NCBI GenBank assembly: GCA_002483425.1
Contig: DLHW01000020.1
Coordinates: 23,030 to 77,243 of the forward strand
Direction of reading: 5' to 3'
From: Methylococcaceae bacterium UBA7658
GTDB lineage: Bacteria; Pseudomonadota; Gammaproteobacteria; Methylococcales; Methylomonadaceae
DNA: 54,214 nt
A model generated the notes under the pieces. The model searched no databases. It saw only the letters and a program-made list of their open reading frames with translations, and was not told the DNA's origin. This document shows positions 9,126 through 18,339 of the stretch, one piece after another. The translations under genes and the position numbers were made by a program. Each line of letters opens with the position of its first letter. Position 1 is the stretch's first letter.

Positions 9126-9156
9126 AGTATTTGTACTAATTGCAGAAGTCAGGGGC
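9126..9156 (+). promoter_or_regulatory. Conserved 31-nt upstream element, copy B
   Basis: This is the partner of 4511-4541, differing at three positions, and contains the same AGTA-N4-TACT palindrome and terminal AGGGGC. It sits 47 nt before ATG 9204. An open frame starting at 9099 would read through it, but conservation at the DNA level with an untranslated sequence upstream of the other SBP gene shows that this stretch is upstream DNA rather than coding. Confidence 0.5.
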
Positions 9157-9203
9157 AAACATCGCAGTTGCGGGGCTTTTTGAAAACCCGTAATAACCGG
9201 GCG

Positions 9204-10136
9204 ATGGCTTTCTACAGCCATTCCTATGTGCAATTGATTGTGACTTTTATCCTGTTTTGCTTATGGTCGTCCACGGTTATCGCCGAAAAAACCTTTCATA
9301 TTCTTATCGTCGCCAATACCAACGAAACACCGTATCAAGATGCGGTTACAGGTTATAAGGAGCAATTATCCAGTCTATGCAGCACTAAATTCACCGGCAT
9401 TACCTTAGCACAAGCCCAAACCTTATCCGATAAAGACTTAGCTATCTTGAAACCCGACCTTATCTACGCTTTAGGAAATGAAGCAACGCTCTGGGCCACC
9501 GGGCAAAAAGCGGAAACACCTGTCGTTTCGAGCATGATGTTAAAAGACGATGTTTATAAACAAAGGCGTAATGTAACCGGCATCAGTTTGGCTTATCCTC
9601 TAAAAACGCAATTTCAATGGCTTAAAAAATTTTTTCCCAATCAAAAATCGGTTGCAATGCTCTATAACCCGGAAGAAAACGGCGGTACGGTAGAGCTTGC
9701 CAAACAAATTAGTCAGCAAGAAGACTTTATGCTGGTCACTATTCCAGTAAAAACCGCTAAAGAGTTACCTTACGCGCTTGAACAACTCACTAAAAATATT
9801 GAAATTCTTTTAACCATCCCGGACGAGACGGTGTTGTCCGTCAATACCGCCAAAGAAGTTTTATTGGCTTCTTTTAGAAACAAAGTGCCGTTGGTCGGAC
9901 TTTCCGATAATTGGGTTAAATCCGGCGCGCTTTATGCTTTATCTTGGGACTATGCGGATATCGGCAAACAAAGCGCGGCGATGTCGAGCAAAATCTTGAA
10001 AGGCGCTGCTATTAAAACCGTTCCGCCTGAACATCCCCGTAAAATCACCTATACTATTAACGCAAAAATAGCAGCTCACATGAATATTGAGATCCCGGAC
10101 GATCTTCTTAAAAACGCTAAAACGGTATTTAATTAA
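9204..10136 (+). CDS. Periplasmic ABC-type substrate-binding protein, copy 2
   Basis: The ATG at 9204 is chosen over an in-frame ATG at 9099. It gives a signal peptide (MAFYSHSYVQLIVTFILF..., cleavage near VIAEK), a protein of exactly 310 residues like copy 1, and both proteins then begin with MAF; it also places the conserved 31-nt element upstream of the gene. The body matches copy 1: ALGNEATLWA, YPLKTQFQWLKKFFP, IPDETVLSVNTAKEVLLASFRNKV in two blocks, and VGLSDNWVKSGALYALSWDY. It is an ABC_sub_bind family protein with no transporter partners here. The hybrid kinase starts 11 nt after its stop, so the two are probably co-transcribed, and this SBP is the natural candidate to present ligand to the kinase periplasmic domain. 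Confidence 0.86.
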   Translation: MAFYSHSYVQLIVTFILFCLWSSTVIAEKTFHILIVANTNETPYQDAVTGYKEQLSSLCSTKFTGITLAQAQTLSDKDLAILKPDLIYALGNEATLWATGQKAETPVVSSMMLKDDVYKQRRNVTGISLAYPLKTQFQWLKKFFPNQKSVAMLYNPEENGGTVELAKQISQQEDFMLVTIPVKTAKELPYALEQLTKNIEILLTIPDETVLSVNTAKEVLLASFRNKVPLVGLSDNWVKSGALYALSWDYADIGKQSAAMSSKILKGAAIKTVPPEHPRKITYTINAKIAAHMNIEIPDDLLKNAKTVFN

Positions 10137-10147
10137 CACCACTACTG

Positions 10148-13100
10148 ATGAGATCGATCGCCTCTAAATTCAACATTCTCACGATCTTTTTAATTATGCT
10201 GACGGTTTTGCTCACCGGCGGTTTCATTATCTGGCAACACCAAACCAGTTCGTTTAAAAAATTCACCGAGCACGGCGAAGAAATCGCCGTCATGCTTTCA
10301 AAAAACTTGGTTTACGGAGTCTACACGGAAAACCAGGAGGCTATCGCGCAATCATTACAAAGCTTGGACGATAACAAAGATATCGCCTATATTCTGGTTT
10401 ACGACCGTTTGGGTTCGGTCATTACCCAAAAAAATCAGCATAAACTGTCGAATTTGCCGTTGTTCAACCAGAACAACATCACGCTAAATCATACCGAAAC
10501 AAATGAATTTACCGATCCGAACGGTAAAAAATTTATCAATATAACCACACCGGTTTTTATCAGGGCGGGCTTGCCGGGAACCAGCCTGGACAGCGATTTT
10601 TCCACCCATACGAGCCAAGGCGATACCCCCGAAATCATCGGATTCGTCCAACTAGGCATCAGCCAAAACAGTATTTTTAAAAGTTCCCGTCAGTTTTTGC
10701 TTGAAACGTTAATGATTGCGCCCATTACCATCATATTGGGTATTTTATTGACCTTATGGCAAACCAGGCGGATTACTCAGCCTATTAAAAAACTGGTTTC
10801 CGCCACTCATGAAATCGCTAAAGGCGATTTCGGTAAAGCCCTGAACGTTTCGACTAAAACCGATGAAATTGCCGAACTGGCACATTCATTCAATAAAATG
10901 TCGAGCGATTTAGCGCTATATCAGAAGCAAGTTTCCGCACATAGAGACATTCTTGAAGAAGAAGTCGCCCAGCGGACGCTCGATCTGCAACATAAAACCG
11001 ACGAGGCTGTGTATCTGGCCCAAAAAGCAGAAGCGGCCAGTAAAGCTAAAAGCGAATTTTTAGCAACCATGAGCCACGAAATCCGCACACCTATGAATGG
11101 CGTCATAGGAATGACGGAATTGTTACTCAACTCCGATTTAAACTCCAATCAACGCCAATTGGCCGAAACCGCCTTTATGTCGGCAAAATCGCTGCTCGGC
11201 ATTATCAACAACATCCTGGATTTTTCCAAAATCGAATCCGGGAAATTGCAATTGTTACCCAAACAATTCGAATTACGGCAACTGCTAGCCGAAATAGCGG
11301 AAATGTTATCCAGCCAAATCAACCGGGACAATTTAGAGCTTATTCTTAATTTACCCTGCGATGAATGCGGACTGATCACAACGGATGAAGAGAAGCTAAG
11401 GCAAGTGCTGGTTAATTTGCTAGGCAATGCGCTTAAATTTACCGAACAAGGCCAAGTTGAATTAAAGGTCAGTTGGAAACCGTTACAAAATTGCCCGAGT
11501 AAACGCGAAATTTTGTTCGAAGTTATCGATACCGGACTCGGCATTCCCTACGATCAACAAAGTAAAATCTACGACAGCTTTACCCAAGTCGACAGTTCTA
11601 CCACCCGCTCGTTCGGCGGCACCGGCCTAGGCTTAGCAATATCGAAACAATTAGTCGCTCTGTTGGGCGGCGAATTGCAATTAAAAAGTCAGGTAGGTTA
11701 CGGCTCAAATTTTTATTTTTCGCTAAATCTCGAATTTTTAACCTCGACTGAAAACGCCCCCGATACCTCGGCATTGGCCGGTCAAGCGGTATTGGTCATC
11801 GACGATAATGCGACCAACCGGTCGATATTTTCCCGTTATCTCAATGCTTGGGGTATGCGCTGTCATTGCGTTGAAAACGGCGAATCGGCTCTAAAGGTTT
11901 TGGTAGAAGCCAGGCTGCAGCATAAACCGTATTCCTGTGTCATTGTGGACCGGCAAATGCCCGGATTGGACGGTTTAGCCACCGTGCTCGCTATCCGCGC
12001 CGACGCCAGAATACCGCCTTTGACCGTTATCTTGGCGCGATCCGGCAACGCCGTCTACGACGCCAGCCACTATGAACATTACGGAATCGAATATTTTTTT
12101 AACAAACCGGTTATAGAAAACAATCTGTTGACCTTATTACTCAACATATTCGACGCAAAAAACAAAAACAGTCACCCGCAATTAAAGTCCGCTTACTCCG
12201 AAGAAAACGAGATATTACAAGGCCGTATTTTGTTAGCCGAAGATAACGCCATCAACCAGGAAGTCGCTAAAGGCATACTCAAGGTGATCGGTTGCGAAGT
12301 AGACATTGCCCAGAACGGTCTTGAGGTCTTAGAAAAGTCGGCCTCCGGCCGGTACGATTTAATCCTTATGGATTGCCATATGCCGGGCATGGACGGTTTC
12401 GAAGCGACCATTAAAATTAGACAACGGGAACAAACCGATCCGGTCAAACGACTCCCGGTTATAGCACTGACCGCCGATGTCCAAAAAGGCGTCATCGAAC
12501 AATGCAGCGACGCTGGAATGGACGATTATCTAAGTAAACCGTTTACCCGAAACCAACTGTTCCAAGTATTGGAAAAATGGCTGCCTTTCCCGGATAATAA
12601 CCTAAAAGGATTCTCCGAAAGTCCGCCTGACCGGAAAGCAAATGGTTTACTGAATCAAACCGCGCTCGATAATCTTCGCGGAATAACTACAGCCGATCAG
12701 AGCGATTTGCTGGATAAAGCTATTACTCTTTTCCTGGAATCGGGACCCAATGAAGTTAATTCGATAAAACTTGCGATTGAAAACAACGACGCGGCTAGTC
12801 TGGCCAACATTGCGCATAACTTCAAATCGTCGTGCGGTAATTTAGGCGCCGCGCCGCTCGCCGAAAAGGCGGCAAAGCTCGAAAAAATCGCCCGACAAGG
12901 AACTATTGAAGGGGCGTCAGACATTTTTACTGCTTTAGAAAATGAGTTCCCGGCCTATCTTGAAGCCTTAAAACAAGAAAAATCGGATTATGTAGCGGTT
13001 TCTGCGCCAGAACCGGAACATCCCGCCATCACTCACGATCCGGCCGGTGATAAAATTCTTCTGATTGACGATGACCCAGGTTTTCGTATGATCACCGGAT

Positions 13101-15136
13101 CGGTGTTACGCATAAACGGTTTCTCCGTCGTCGAGGCCAGTGACGGCGAAGAGGGCATAAGACAAGTCAAAAAGCAGCTCCCTGATCTTATTTTGCTCGA
13201 TGCGGTGATACCCGATCTCGACGGTTTCGAAACCTGCCGCAGATTAAGACAAGATCCGGCGTTGACCGATATACCCATCATTATGGTTACGGGAAAAGAC
13301 GATATTGAATCGATTAACAAAGCATTTGATTCGGGCGCAACCGATTTTATTGCGAAACCCATCGGCAACTATCCCATTCTAGTGCAACGCGTCAATTTTG
13401 GCCTGCGCACCGGTCAAGTGACCGCCGAATTGAGAAATAGCAAACTTCAGCTCAGCGCGGCCCAAAGAATCGCCCGGTTAGGCTATTGGACGTGGGATAT
13501 TCAGCACGATCAATTCACCATTTCCGACCAATTGGCGCAACTTTGCGGCATCGACCTGAGCACGTTCGACGGTTCGCTGGAAGGTTTTCTTAAACTTATC
13601 CATCCGAAAGACCGGGACTTCGTAAAAGATGTGATCAATGCAGCCGCTCACAGCAAGGCTATTCAACACATCGAATACCGTATCAATGTGACGCCGTCGG
13701 AAATTATCGAAGTACAACAAGATATCGAAGCCCTTAATAGTCAGAATCTGCTCTTTATCACCGGTATCGTGCAAGATATTTCTCATAAAAAACAAACCGA
13801 AAAACAAATTCACCGGTTAGCTTATTTCGATCATCTCACCGGACTGGCAAACCGTTCCTATTTTCAAGAACGTATCGAAGATATCATCTTGTCATCGATG
13901 CAAAAAAAATCTCAATTTGCGTTGATGTTCATCGACATGGATGGCTTTAAAGGCATTAACGACAGTTTCGGTCATCATGCCGGCGATTTGTACTTGCAAG
14001 AAATAGCACTCAGACTGAAACAAGTGGCAAGAGAAATCGACTTTATCGCCCGGCTGGGCGGCGATGAGTTTTGTATCATCTTAAATAACATCATGGATGA
14101 AATTAGCGTGGCCGATGTCGCTAAACGCTGTTTGCATAAACTGAACCAGCCGCTGGTTTTAAGCAATCACCAGATTAATCCTAGCGCCAGCATCGGAATC
14201 GCATTATTTCCAAAGGACGGCAGCACTGAACCTGAATTATTAAAAGCCGCCGATAGCGCCATGTATCTGGCAAAACAGACTGGTAAACAGCGTTATATTT
14301 TCTTTTCCCCACACATGGCTAATCAGATTCAACAACGGTTAGAAAAAGAACGAATGTTGCGGGAAGCGTCTAAAAACGACCAATTTATCTTGTACTACCA
14401 GCCTCAAGTATCGTTGGAAACCGGAAAAATTGTCGGCGTCGAAGCCCTGGCGCGTTGGCAGCATCCGGAAAAAGGCATCATTTCGCCGCACGATTTTGTT
14501 GCGCTGGTGGAACAAATGGGAATGGTTTCTCAGTTAGGTCATTGGACCATTAAAACCGCCTGCGAACAGATCGCGGAATGGCGGCGCACCGGCTTGCCAT
14601 ATATCCAGGTGGGCGTGAATATTTCGCCGGCATTTTTTCAAGATCCCGGGTTTGTTGACGCCGTGAAGGATTTATTGGCTAAAACTGGCGTACCTGCTCA
14701 GTATTTGCAATTGGAAATTACCGAAAACGGTTTACAAAATGTAGGCCGTATCGAAATTTTTAATCAATTAAGAGAGTTAGGCGTAAAAATTGCTATTGAC
14801 GACTTCGGTAGCGGGTTTTCAAGTTTAGCCTCGCTAAAACATCTTCCGCTGGACGGCCTAAAAATTGACAAAATGTTCATGGAAGATTTGTTGAGCAATC
14901 CTCACACTCCGTTATTGCTCGGCACTATCATCGGATTGGCGAATGCGTTAAATTTTACCTTGGTTGCCGAAGGTGTGGAAACCAAGGAACAAGCATCCGT
15001 AATGTTCGGCCTCGGTTGCCACGTCATGCAGGGCTATCTTTTTAGCCGTCCAGTTAGCGGTAAAGAAATTTCCGAATTAATAGCAATCGACTACTCCCTG
15101 GACAGCAAATTTCATCGCTTTAAGGAAAGCGTATAA
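10148..15136 (+). CDS. Hybrid histidine kinase with three receivers, HPt, PAS, GGDEF and EAL domains
   Basis: A 1662-residue inner-membrane sensor. Order: membrane helix 10-30, periplasmic domain of about 155 residues, helix 186-206, HAMP to 258, HisKA with His310 (MSHEIRTPMNG), ATPase domain with Asn427, DTGLGIP (461-467) and GGTGLGL (490-496), receiver 1 (Asp601, Lys653), receiver 2 (Asp742, Lys797), HPt with His890 (HNFKSSCGNLG), receiver 3 (Asp1018, Lys1070), PAS about 1107-1215, GGDEF with an intact motif at 1304-1308 and an RxxD inhibitory site at 1295-1298, and EAL with E1432-A-L, Asn1491, Glu1523, Asp1551-Asp1552, Lys1572 and Glu1608. All phosphorelay and c-di-GMP residues I can place are present, so it may both make and degrade c-di-GMP. 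It follows the second SBP gene by 11 nt. No separate output regulator is adjacent. Confidence 0.93.
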   Translation: MRSIASKFNILTIFLIMLTVLLTGGFIIWQHQTSSFKKFTEHGEEIAVMLSKNLVYGVYTENQEAIAQSLQSLDDNKDIAYILVYDRLGSVITQKNQHKLSNLPLFNQNNITLNHTETNEFTDPNGKKFINITTPVFIRAGLPGTSLDSDFSTHTSQGDTPEIIGFVQLGISQNSIFKSSRQFLLETLMIAPITIILGILLTLWQTRRITQPIKKLVSATHEIAKGDFGKALNVSTKTDEIAELAHSFNKMSSDLALYQKQVSAHRDILEEEVAQRTLDLQHKTDEAVYLAQKAEAASKAKSEFLATMSHEIRTPMNGVIGMTELLLNSDLNSNQRQLAETAFMSAKSLLGIINNILDFSKIESGKLQLLPKQFELRQLLAEIAEMLSSQINRDNLELILNLPCDECGLITTDEEKLRQVLVNLLGNALKFTEQGQVELKVSWKPLQNCPSKREILFEVIDTGLGIPYDQQSKIYDSFTQVDSSTTRSFGGTGLGLAISKQLVALLGGELQLKSQVGYGSNFYFSLNLEFLTSTENAPDTSALAGQAVLVIDDNATNRSIFSRYLNAWGMRCHCVENGESALKVLVEARLQHKPYSCVIVDRQMPGLDGLATVLAIRADARIPPLTVILARSGNAVYDASHYEHYGIEYFFNKPVIENNLLTLLLNIFDAKNKNSHPQLKSAYSEENEILQGRILLAEDNAINQEVAKGILKVIGCEVDIAQNGLEVLEKSASGRYDLILMDCHMPGMDGFEATIKIRQREQTDPVKRLPVIALTADVQKGVIEQCSDAGMDDYLSKPFTRNQLFQVLEKWLPFPDNNLKGFSESPPDRKANGLLNQTALDNLRGITTADQSDLLDKAITLFLESGPNEVNSIKLAIENNDAASLANIAHNFKSSCGNLGAAPLAEKAAKLEKIARQGTIEGASDIFTALENEFPAYLEALKQEKSDYVAVSAPEPEHPAITHDPAGDKILLIDDDPGFRMITGSVLRINGFSVVEASDGEEGIRQVKKQLPDLILLDAVIPDLDGFETCRRLRQDPALTDIPIIMVTGKDDIESINKAFDSGATDFIAKPIGNYPILVQRVNFGLRTGQVTAELRNSKLQLSAAQRIARLGYWTWDIQHDQFTISDQLAQLCGIDLSTFDGSLEGFLKLIHPKDRDFVKDVINAAAHSKAIQHIEYRINVTPSEIIEVQQDIEALNSQNLLFITGIVQDISHKKQTEKQIHRLAYFDHLTGLANRSYFQERIEDIILSSMQKKSQFALMFIDMDGFKGINDSFGHHAGDLYLQEIALRLKQVAREIDFIARLGGDEFCIILNNIMDEISVADVAKRCLHKLNQPLVLSNHQINPSASIGIALFPKDGSTEPELLKAADSAMYLAKQTGKQRYIFFSPHMANQIQQRLEKERMLREASKNDQFILYYQPQVSLETGKIVGVEALARWQHPEKGIISPHDFVALVEQMGMVSQLGHWTIKTACEQIAEWRRTGLPYIQVGVNISPAFFQDPGFVDAVKDLLAKTGVPAQYLQLEITENGLQNVGRIEIFNQLRELGVKIAIDDFGSGFSSLASLKHLPLDGLKIDKMFMEDLLSNPHTPLLLGTIIGLANALNFTLVAEGVETKEQASVMFGLGCHVMQGYLFSRPVSGKEISELIAIDYSLDSKFHRFKESV

Positions 15137-15218
15137 ATAAAGTTTAACCGGTCCGTCAAAGTGTTTGAGAGCCTCCGTTTTAGCGGAGCAATTCGCGCTT
15201 TAGGGACAATGCACCCCG

Positions 15219-15536
15219 TTATTGCTTAACGATTAAGCTATTGTTAACTTGTTTGACTCCTCTTACCCGGCGCGCTAGGTCCACAGCCTTGGTCGCCGCC
15301 TCGCTCGAATTGACGAAGCCGCTGAGCTGAACCACGCCTTTAAAGGTTTCAACACTGATTTGCAGAGATTTTAACTTCGGATCGCCTAAAATCGACAACT
15401 TCACTTTATTAGTGATCACTGAGTCATCGAAATACTCTCCCGTGCTTTCAGTGGTTTTGCCGCCGGCGCAACTGACCAAAGAAGGGATCACGAACAAGCT
15501 CATTAAAACAAAGGTAGTAATTTTTAAAATTTGCAT
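15219..15536 (-). CDS. BON-domain lipoprotein
   Basis: The 105-residue protein has a lipoprotein signal peptide with a lipobox around LVSC at residues 20-23. A single BON domain follows (DSVITNKVKLSILGDPKLKSLQISVETFKGVVQLSGFV...VRGVKQVNNSLIV). BON domains (OsmY, Kbp, DolP relatives) are thought to bind phospholipid or other envelope surfaces; this short single-domain form is common as a stress-associated outer-membrane or periplasmic lipoprotein. It is convergent with the hybrid kinase gene and separated from it by 82 nt with no good terminator. No partner gene is visible. Confidence 0.82.
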   Translation of the reverse strand: MQILKITTFVLMSLFVIPSLVSCAGGKTTESTGEYFDDSVITNKVKLSILGDPKLKSLQISVETFKGVVQLSGFVNSSEAATKAVDLARRVRGVKQVNNSLIVKQ

Positions 15537-15870
15537 AATTTCGATTAATGATAAAAAGAATAATTTACTGGAAAAAGTGGTTGCAACTATAGGATTATTG
15601 CTCAGATTCCTTAATCATCCATTAATACAACTGACCAATCGGCTTATTGAAAATAAGCTAAGCTCATGATACATCAATATCGAATTGTTGTAACTACCAC
15701 ACCTTCGGCTCCCTCGTTGATTAACGCCGTAGAAAGTCCTTCAAAGCTTTTTTAACAACGGTTCCAACCGTAAAAATTTATTAACTCTTAATAAAACCGG
15801 GAGCAATCTCCGGTCCGGCCGAGTTTGAGATGTATCAGCAATCCGGTTCGATGTTAAAATTCCGCCTTTT
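15537..15870. other. Divergent intergenic region upstream of BON and Lon-like genes
   Basis: This 334-nt A+T-rich stretch should contain the promoters of the leftward BON lipoprotein and the rightward Lon-like protease gene. An imperfect hairpin (ACCGGGAG, CAAT, CTCCGGT) lies near 15797-15816, without a T run. The short open frames on either strand look random. I see no RNA gene. Confidence 0.35.
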
Positions 15871-18279
15871 ATGCCTGCCAGTCGGCCATTCATGACTTCG
15901 ATCTTAAAATTACTACCCGAAGAACTTACGTTAAAAATAGAAATTCCGGAGTTTGAACGCACGGACCTCGCTGCCCGGCAAAGCTTTATTCTCGGTCAGC
16001 CTAGGGCGCAATCAGCTTTGGAATTCGGCATTGCCATGCAGTTCGCGGGCTATAACATTTTTGTTATGGGCGAACCGGGCTTAGGGCGATTATCGATGAT
16101 AAACCATCATTTAGAAACCCTATCCTTAAGCCTTGCAACACCGTATGCTTTGGCCTACGTGGACAATTTTACCAATCCGCGGGAACCGCTGCCGATTAGG
16201 ATGTCGGCAGGCCTAGGCCGGCAATTCGCCAACGACATCGAAAACCTTATCGATAACATTTTAATTACTTTCCCCGCCGTCTTTGAAAGCCCTAGCTATC
16301 AGCAAAAAAAATCGACAATCGAGCGTTCCTTTAACCAAGCTTATAACAGTGCAATAGATCTGGTTGAGAAAAAAGCCAGAAGCCTGGACATTGCCTTATT
16401 CCGGGAAAACGAGTCGGTAACTTTCGCGCCTTTCAAAAACAATAAACCGCTTGATGAAGAACAATTTGCTCAATTGTCCGAATCCGATCGCGATACTTAT
16501 CATCAAAACGTTGAAACTATTGAAGATTATCTCAGTGAAACCTTGTTGGATTTACCGCTGTGGCGGCGGGAAATGATGGAAAAAATCAAACTGCTCGATC
16601 ACGATACGATTAAAACAGCGGTTGCGCCATTGTTCGAGGATTTAGAAAACTGCTATAAAAATTGCGGCGACGGTTATCGCTACTTATTGGAAATAAAACA
16701 AAATCTAAACACGACGATTGCCGATTACTTCATGCCGTCAACCTTATTGGAGTCCAGCGGGCACACGGTAAAACGAAACCTATTGATCGAACTTTATTTA
16801 CCCAACGTTCTTGTCGATCATCCTGCCGACAACGGCGCGCCAGTCGTTTTCGAGCCGCATCCAACCTATCAAAATTTATTCGGGCGTATCGAATACAGCA
16901 GCGAGCAAGGCGCACTAGTCACTAATTACCGGAAAATTTGCCCCGGTGCTTTACACAAAGCCAACGGCGGTTATCTTATTCTCGATGCCGAAAAACTGAT
17001 CACGTATCCTTTCGTGTGGGAAAGTTTAAAGCGGGCGTTACAATCCGGCTGTATCGAAATTGAAACGCCCTATTCCGATTTAGGCATCAACACCGCGACT
17101 TTGAAACCGCAAAATATACCTCTAGCTATCAAAATCATCCTGGTCGGTTCGCGCGATATTTATTATTTGCTGGAAGAACTCGATAGCGAATTTAACGAAA
17201 TGTTTAAAGTCTTAGCGGATTTCGATAATAGCATTCCGCTCAATCCGGAGACGATACAACAGTTTGCCGCAATCATGTTAAAACACGCGCAAGCAATAGG
17301 CGCAGATAACATCACTAAACCTTCGATTCAGCGTTTAATCGAATACAGTTGCCGGCTATCCGAAAATCAGCAACAACTGTCGGCTCATATTAACGCCTCC
17401 CTCGATACCCTTTCGGAAGCCTATTTTTTCGCCCGGCAGAAAAACAGCCCGGTAGTCGACGATGTTTACATCGAACAAGCTTTAGCGGCCCGGGAATACC
17501 GTAACGGCAGAATACCCCAAATCTTATTGGAAGAGATGCTGGACGGCACGGTACTTATCGACACCGGAGGCGAAGCAGTCGGCAAAATCAACGGTTTAAC
17601 GGTGATTGAAGTCGGCGGCAGCAATTTCGGCGCACCGGCTCGAATCACCACCACCGTTTACCCCGGCTCCCGAGGTATTGTCGATATCGAGCGGGAATCC
17701 GAGCTAGGCAAAGAGATTCATACCAAGGGCGTGATGATTCTTACCGGTTATTTGGGGCATTGTTACGCTCAGCATTTTCCTTTAGCAATCTCCGCGAATA
17801 TCGCGATTGAACAATCGTACGGCTACATCGACGGCGATAGCGCGGCTCTAGCCGAACTGTGTTGCTTGATCTCCGCCCTCACTCGTATACCCATCAAACA
17901 AAGTTTCGCCGTTACCGGTTCTATTAACCAATACGGCGAAGTCCAAGCGGTCGGCGGCGTGAACGAGAAAATCGAAGGGTATTTCCGCTTGTGTAAGGCG
18001 CGCGGTTTGACCGGTGAACATGCCGTGATTATTCCCGCCGCCAATAAGCGCAACTTGATGCTGAAACAAGAAGTAATTTCCGCCGTCGAAAACGGCCTGT
18101 TTGCCGTTTACGCTGTCGCGACGGTAAACGACGCCCTGGAACTGCTAACCGGAACATCGCCAGGAATGTTAGATAAAGACGGAAATTACCCGGATGGGAG
18201 CATCCATTTTAAAGCCATCTCCCGGTTGAAAGATATTTCCGATTTAGCCTCGGATGATGATAAGGAAGGAACTTTATAA
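15871..18279 (+). CDS. Lon-like ATP-dependent protease, AAA_32 / Lon C-terminal type
   Basis: The 802-residue protein has an AAA-type N-terminal part with a degenerate P-loop GEPGLGRLS (67-75, Arg in place of the usual Lys), a sensor/Walker-B-like GGYLILDAEKL around 366-376, and a C-terminal Lon proteolytic domain (about 555-780). The Ser-Lys dyad of Lon proteases is present as Ser657 in GDSAALAE and Lys700 in GGVNEKIEGYF. This architecture matches the LonB-like family found beside classical Lon in many proteobacteria. The soluble sequence without signal peptide indicates cytoplasmic proteolysis; substrates are unknown. An alternative ATG lies 7 codons downstream at 15892, and neither has an obvious RBS. 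A strong hairpin follows the gene. Confidence 0.9.
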   Translation: MPASRPFMTSILKLLPEELTLKIEIPEFERTDLAARQSFILGQPRAQSALEFGIAMQFAGYNIFVMGEPGLGRLSMINHHLETLSLSLATPYALAYVDNFTNPREPLPIRMSAGLGRQFANDIENLIDNILITFPAVFESPSYQQKKSTIERSFNQAYNSAIDLVEKKARSLDIALFRENESVTFAPFKNNKPLDEEQFAQLSESDRDTYHQNVETIEDYLSETLLDLPLWRREMMEKIKLLDHDTIKTAVAPLFEDLENCYKNCGDGYRYLLEIKQNLNTTIADYFMPSTLLESSGHTVKRNLLIELYLPNVLVDHPADNGAPVVFEPHPTYQNLFGRIEYSSEQGALVTNYRKICPGALHKANGGYLILDAEKLITYPFVWESLKRALQSGCIEIETPYSDLGINTATLKPQNIPLAIKIILVGSRDIYYLLEELDSEFNEMFKVLADFDNSIPLNPETIQQFAAIMLKHAQAIGADNITKPSIQRLIEYSCRLSENQQQLSAHINASLDTLSEAYFFARQKNSPVVDDVYIEQALAAREYRNGRIPQILLEEMLDGTVLIDTGGEAVGKINGLTVIEVGGSNFGAPARITTTVYPGSRGIVDIERESELGKEIHTKGVMILTGYLGHCYAQHFPLAISANIAIEQSYGYIDGDSAALAELCCLISALTRIPIKQSFAVTGSINQYGEVQAVGGVNEKIEGYFRLCKARGLTGEHAVIIPAANKRNLMLKQEVISAVENGLFAVYAVATVNDALELLTGTSPGMLDKDGNYPDGSIHFKAISRLKDISDLASDDDKEGTL

Positions 18280-18296
18280 AAGTTATTAGGCGCATT

Positions 18297-18327
18297 CCTT
18301 CGCCCGTTTATTCGCTACGGGCGAAGG
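18297..18327. terminator. Bidirectional terminator-like hairpin
   Basis: CCTTCGCCCGT (18297-18307) and ACGGGCGAAGG (18317-18327) form a perfect 11-bp stem with a 9-nt loop, followed by TTTAT on the plus strand. It lies between the stop of the Lon-like gene and the convergent lipoprotein gene, where a shared terminator is expected. The T tract is short. Confidence 0.65.
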
Positions 18328-18339
18328 TTTATCGGCTCT

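Noticed and set aside
9099..9203. N-terminal extension of the second SBP from ATG 9099
   Set aside because: It has no signal peptide, the DNA matches noncoding sequence before the first SBP gene, and the start at 9204 gives a signal peptide and the same 310-residue length as the paralog.
10921..14166. Several antisense open frames inside the hybrid kinase gene
   Set aside because: They mirror coding sequence of a complete, motif-rich protein and have no recognisable domains.
15173..15188. CTCCG/CGGAG hairpin after the kinase gene as a terminator
   Set aside because: The stem is only 5 bp and no T run follows in either direction.
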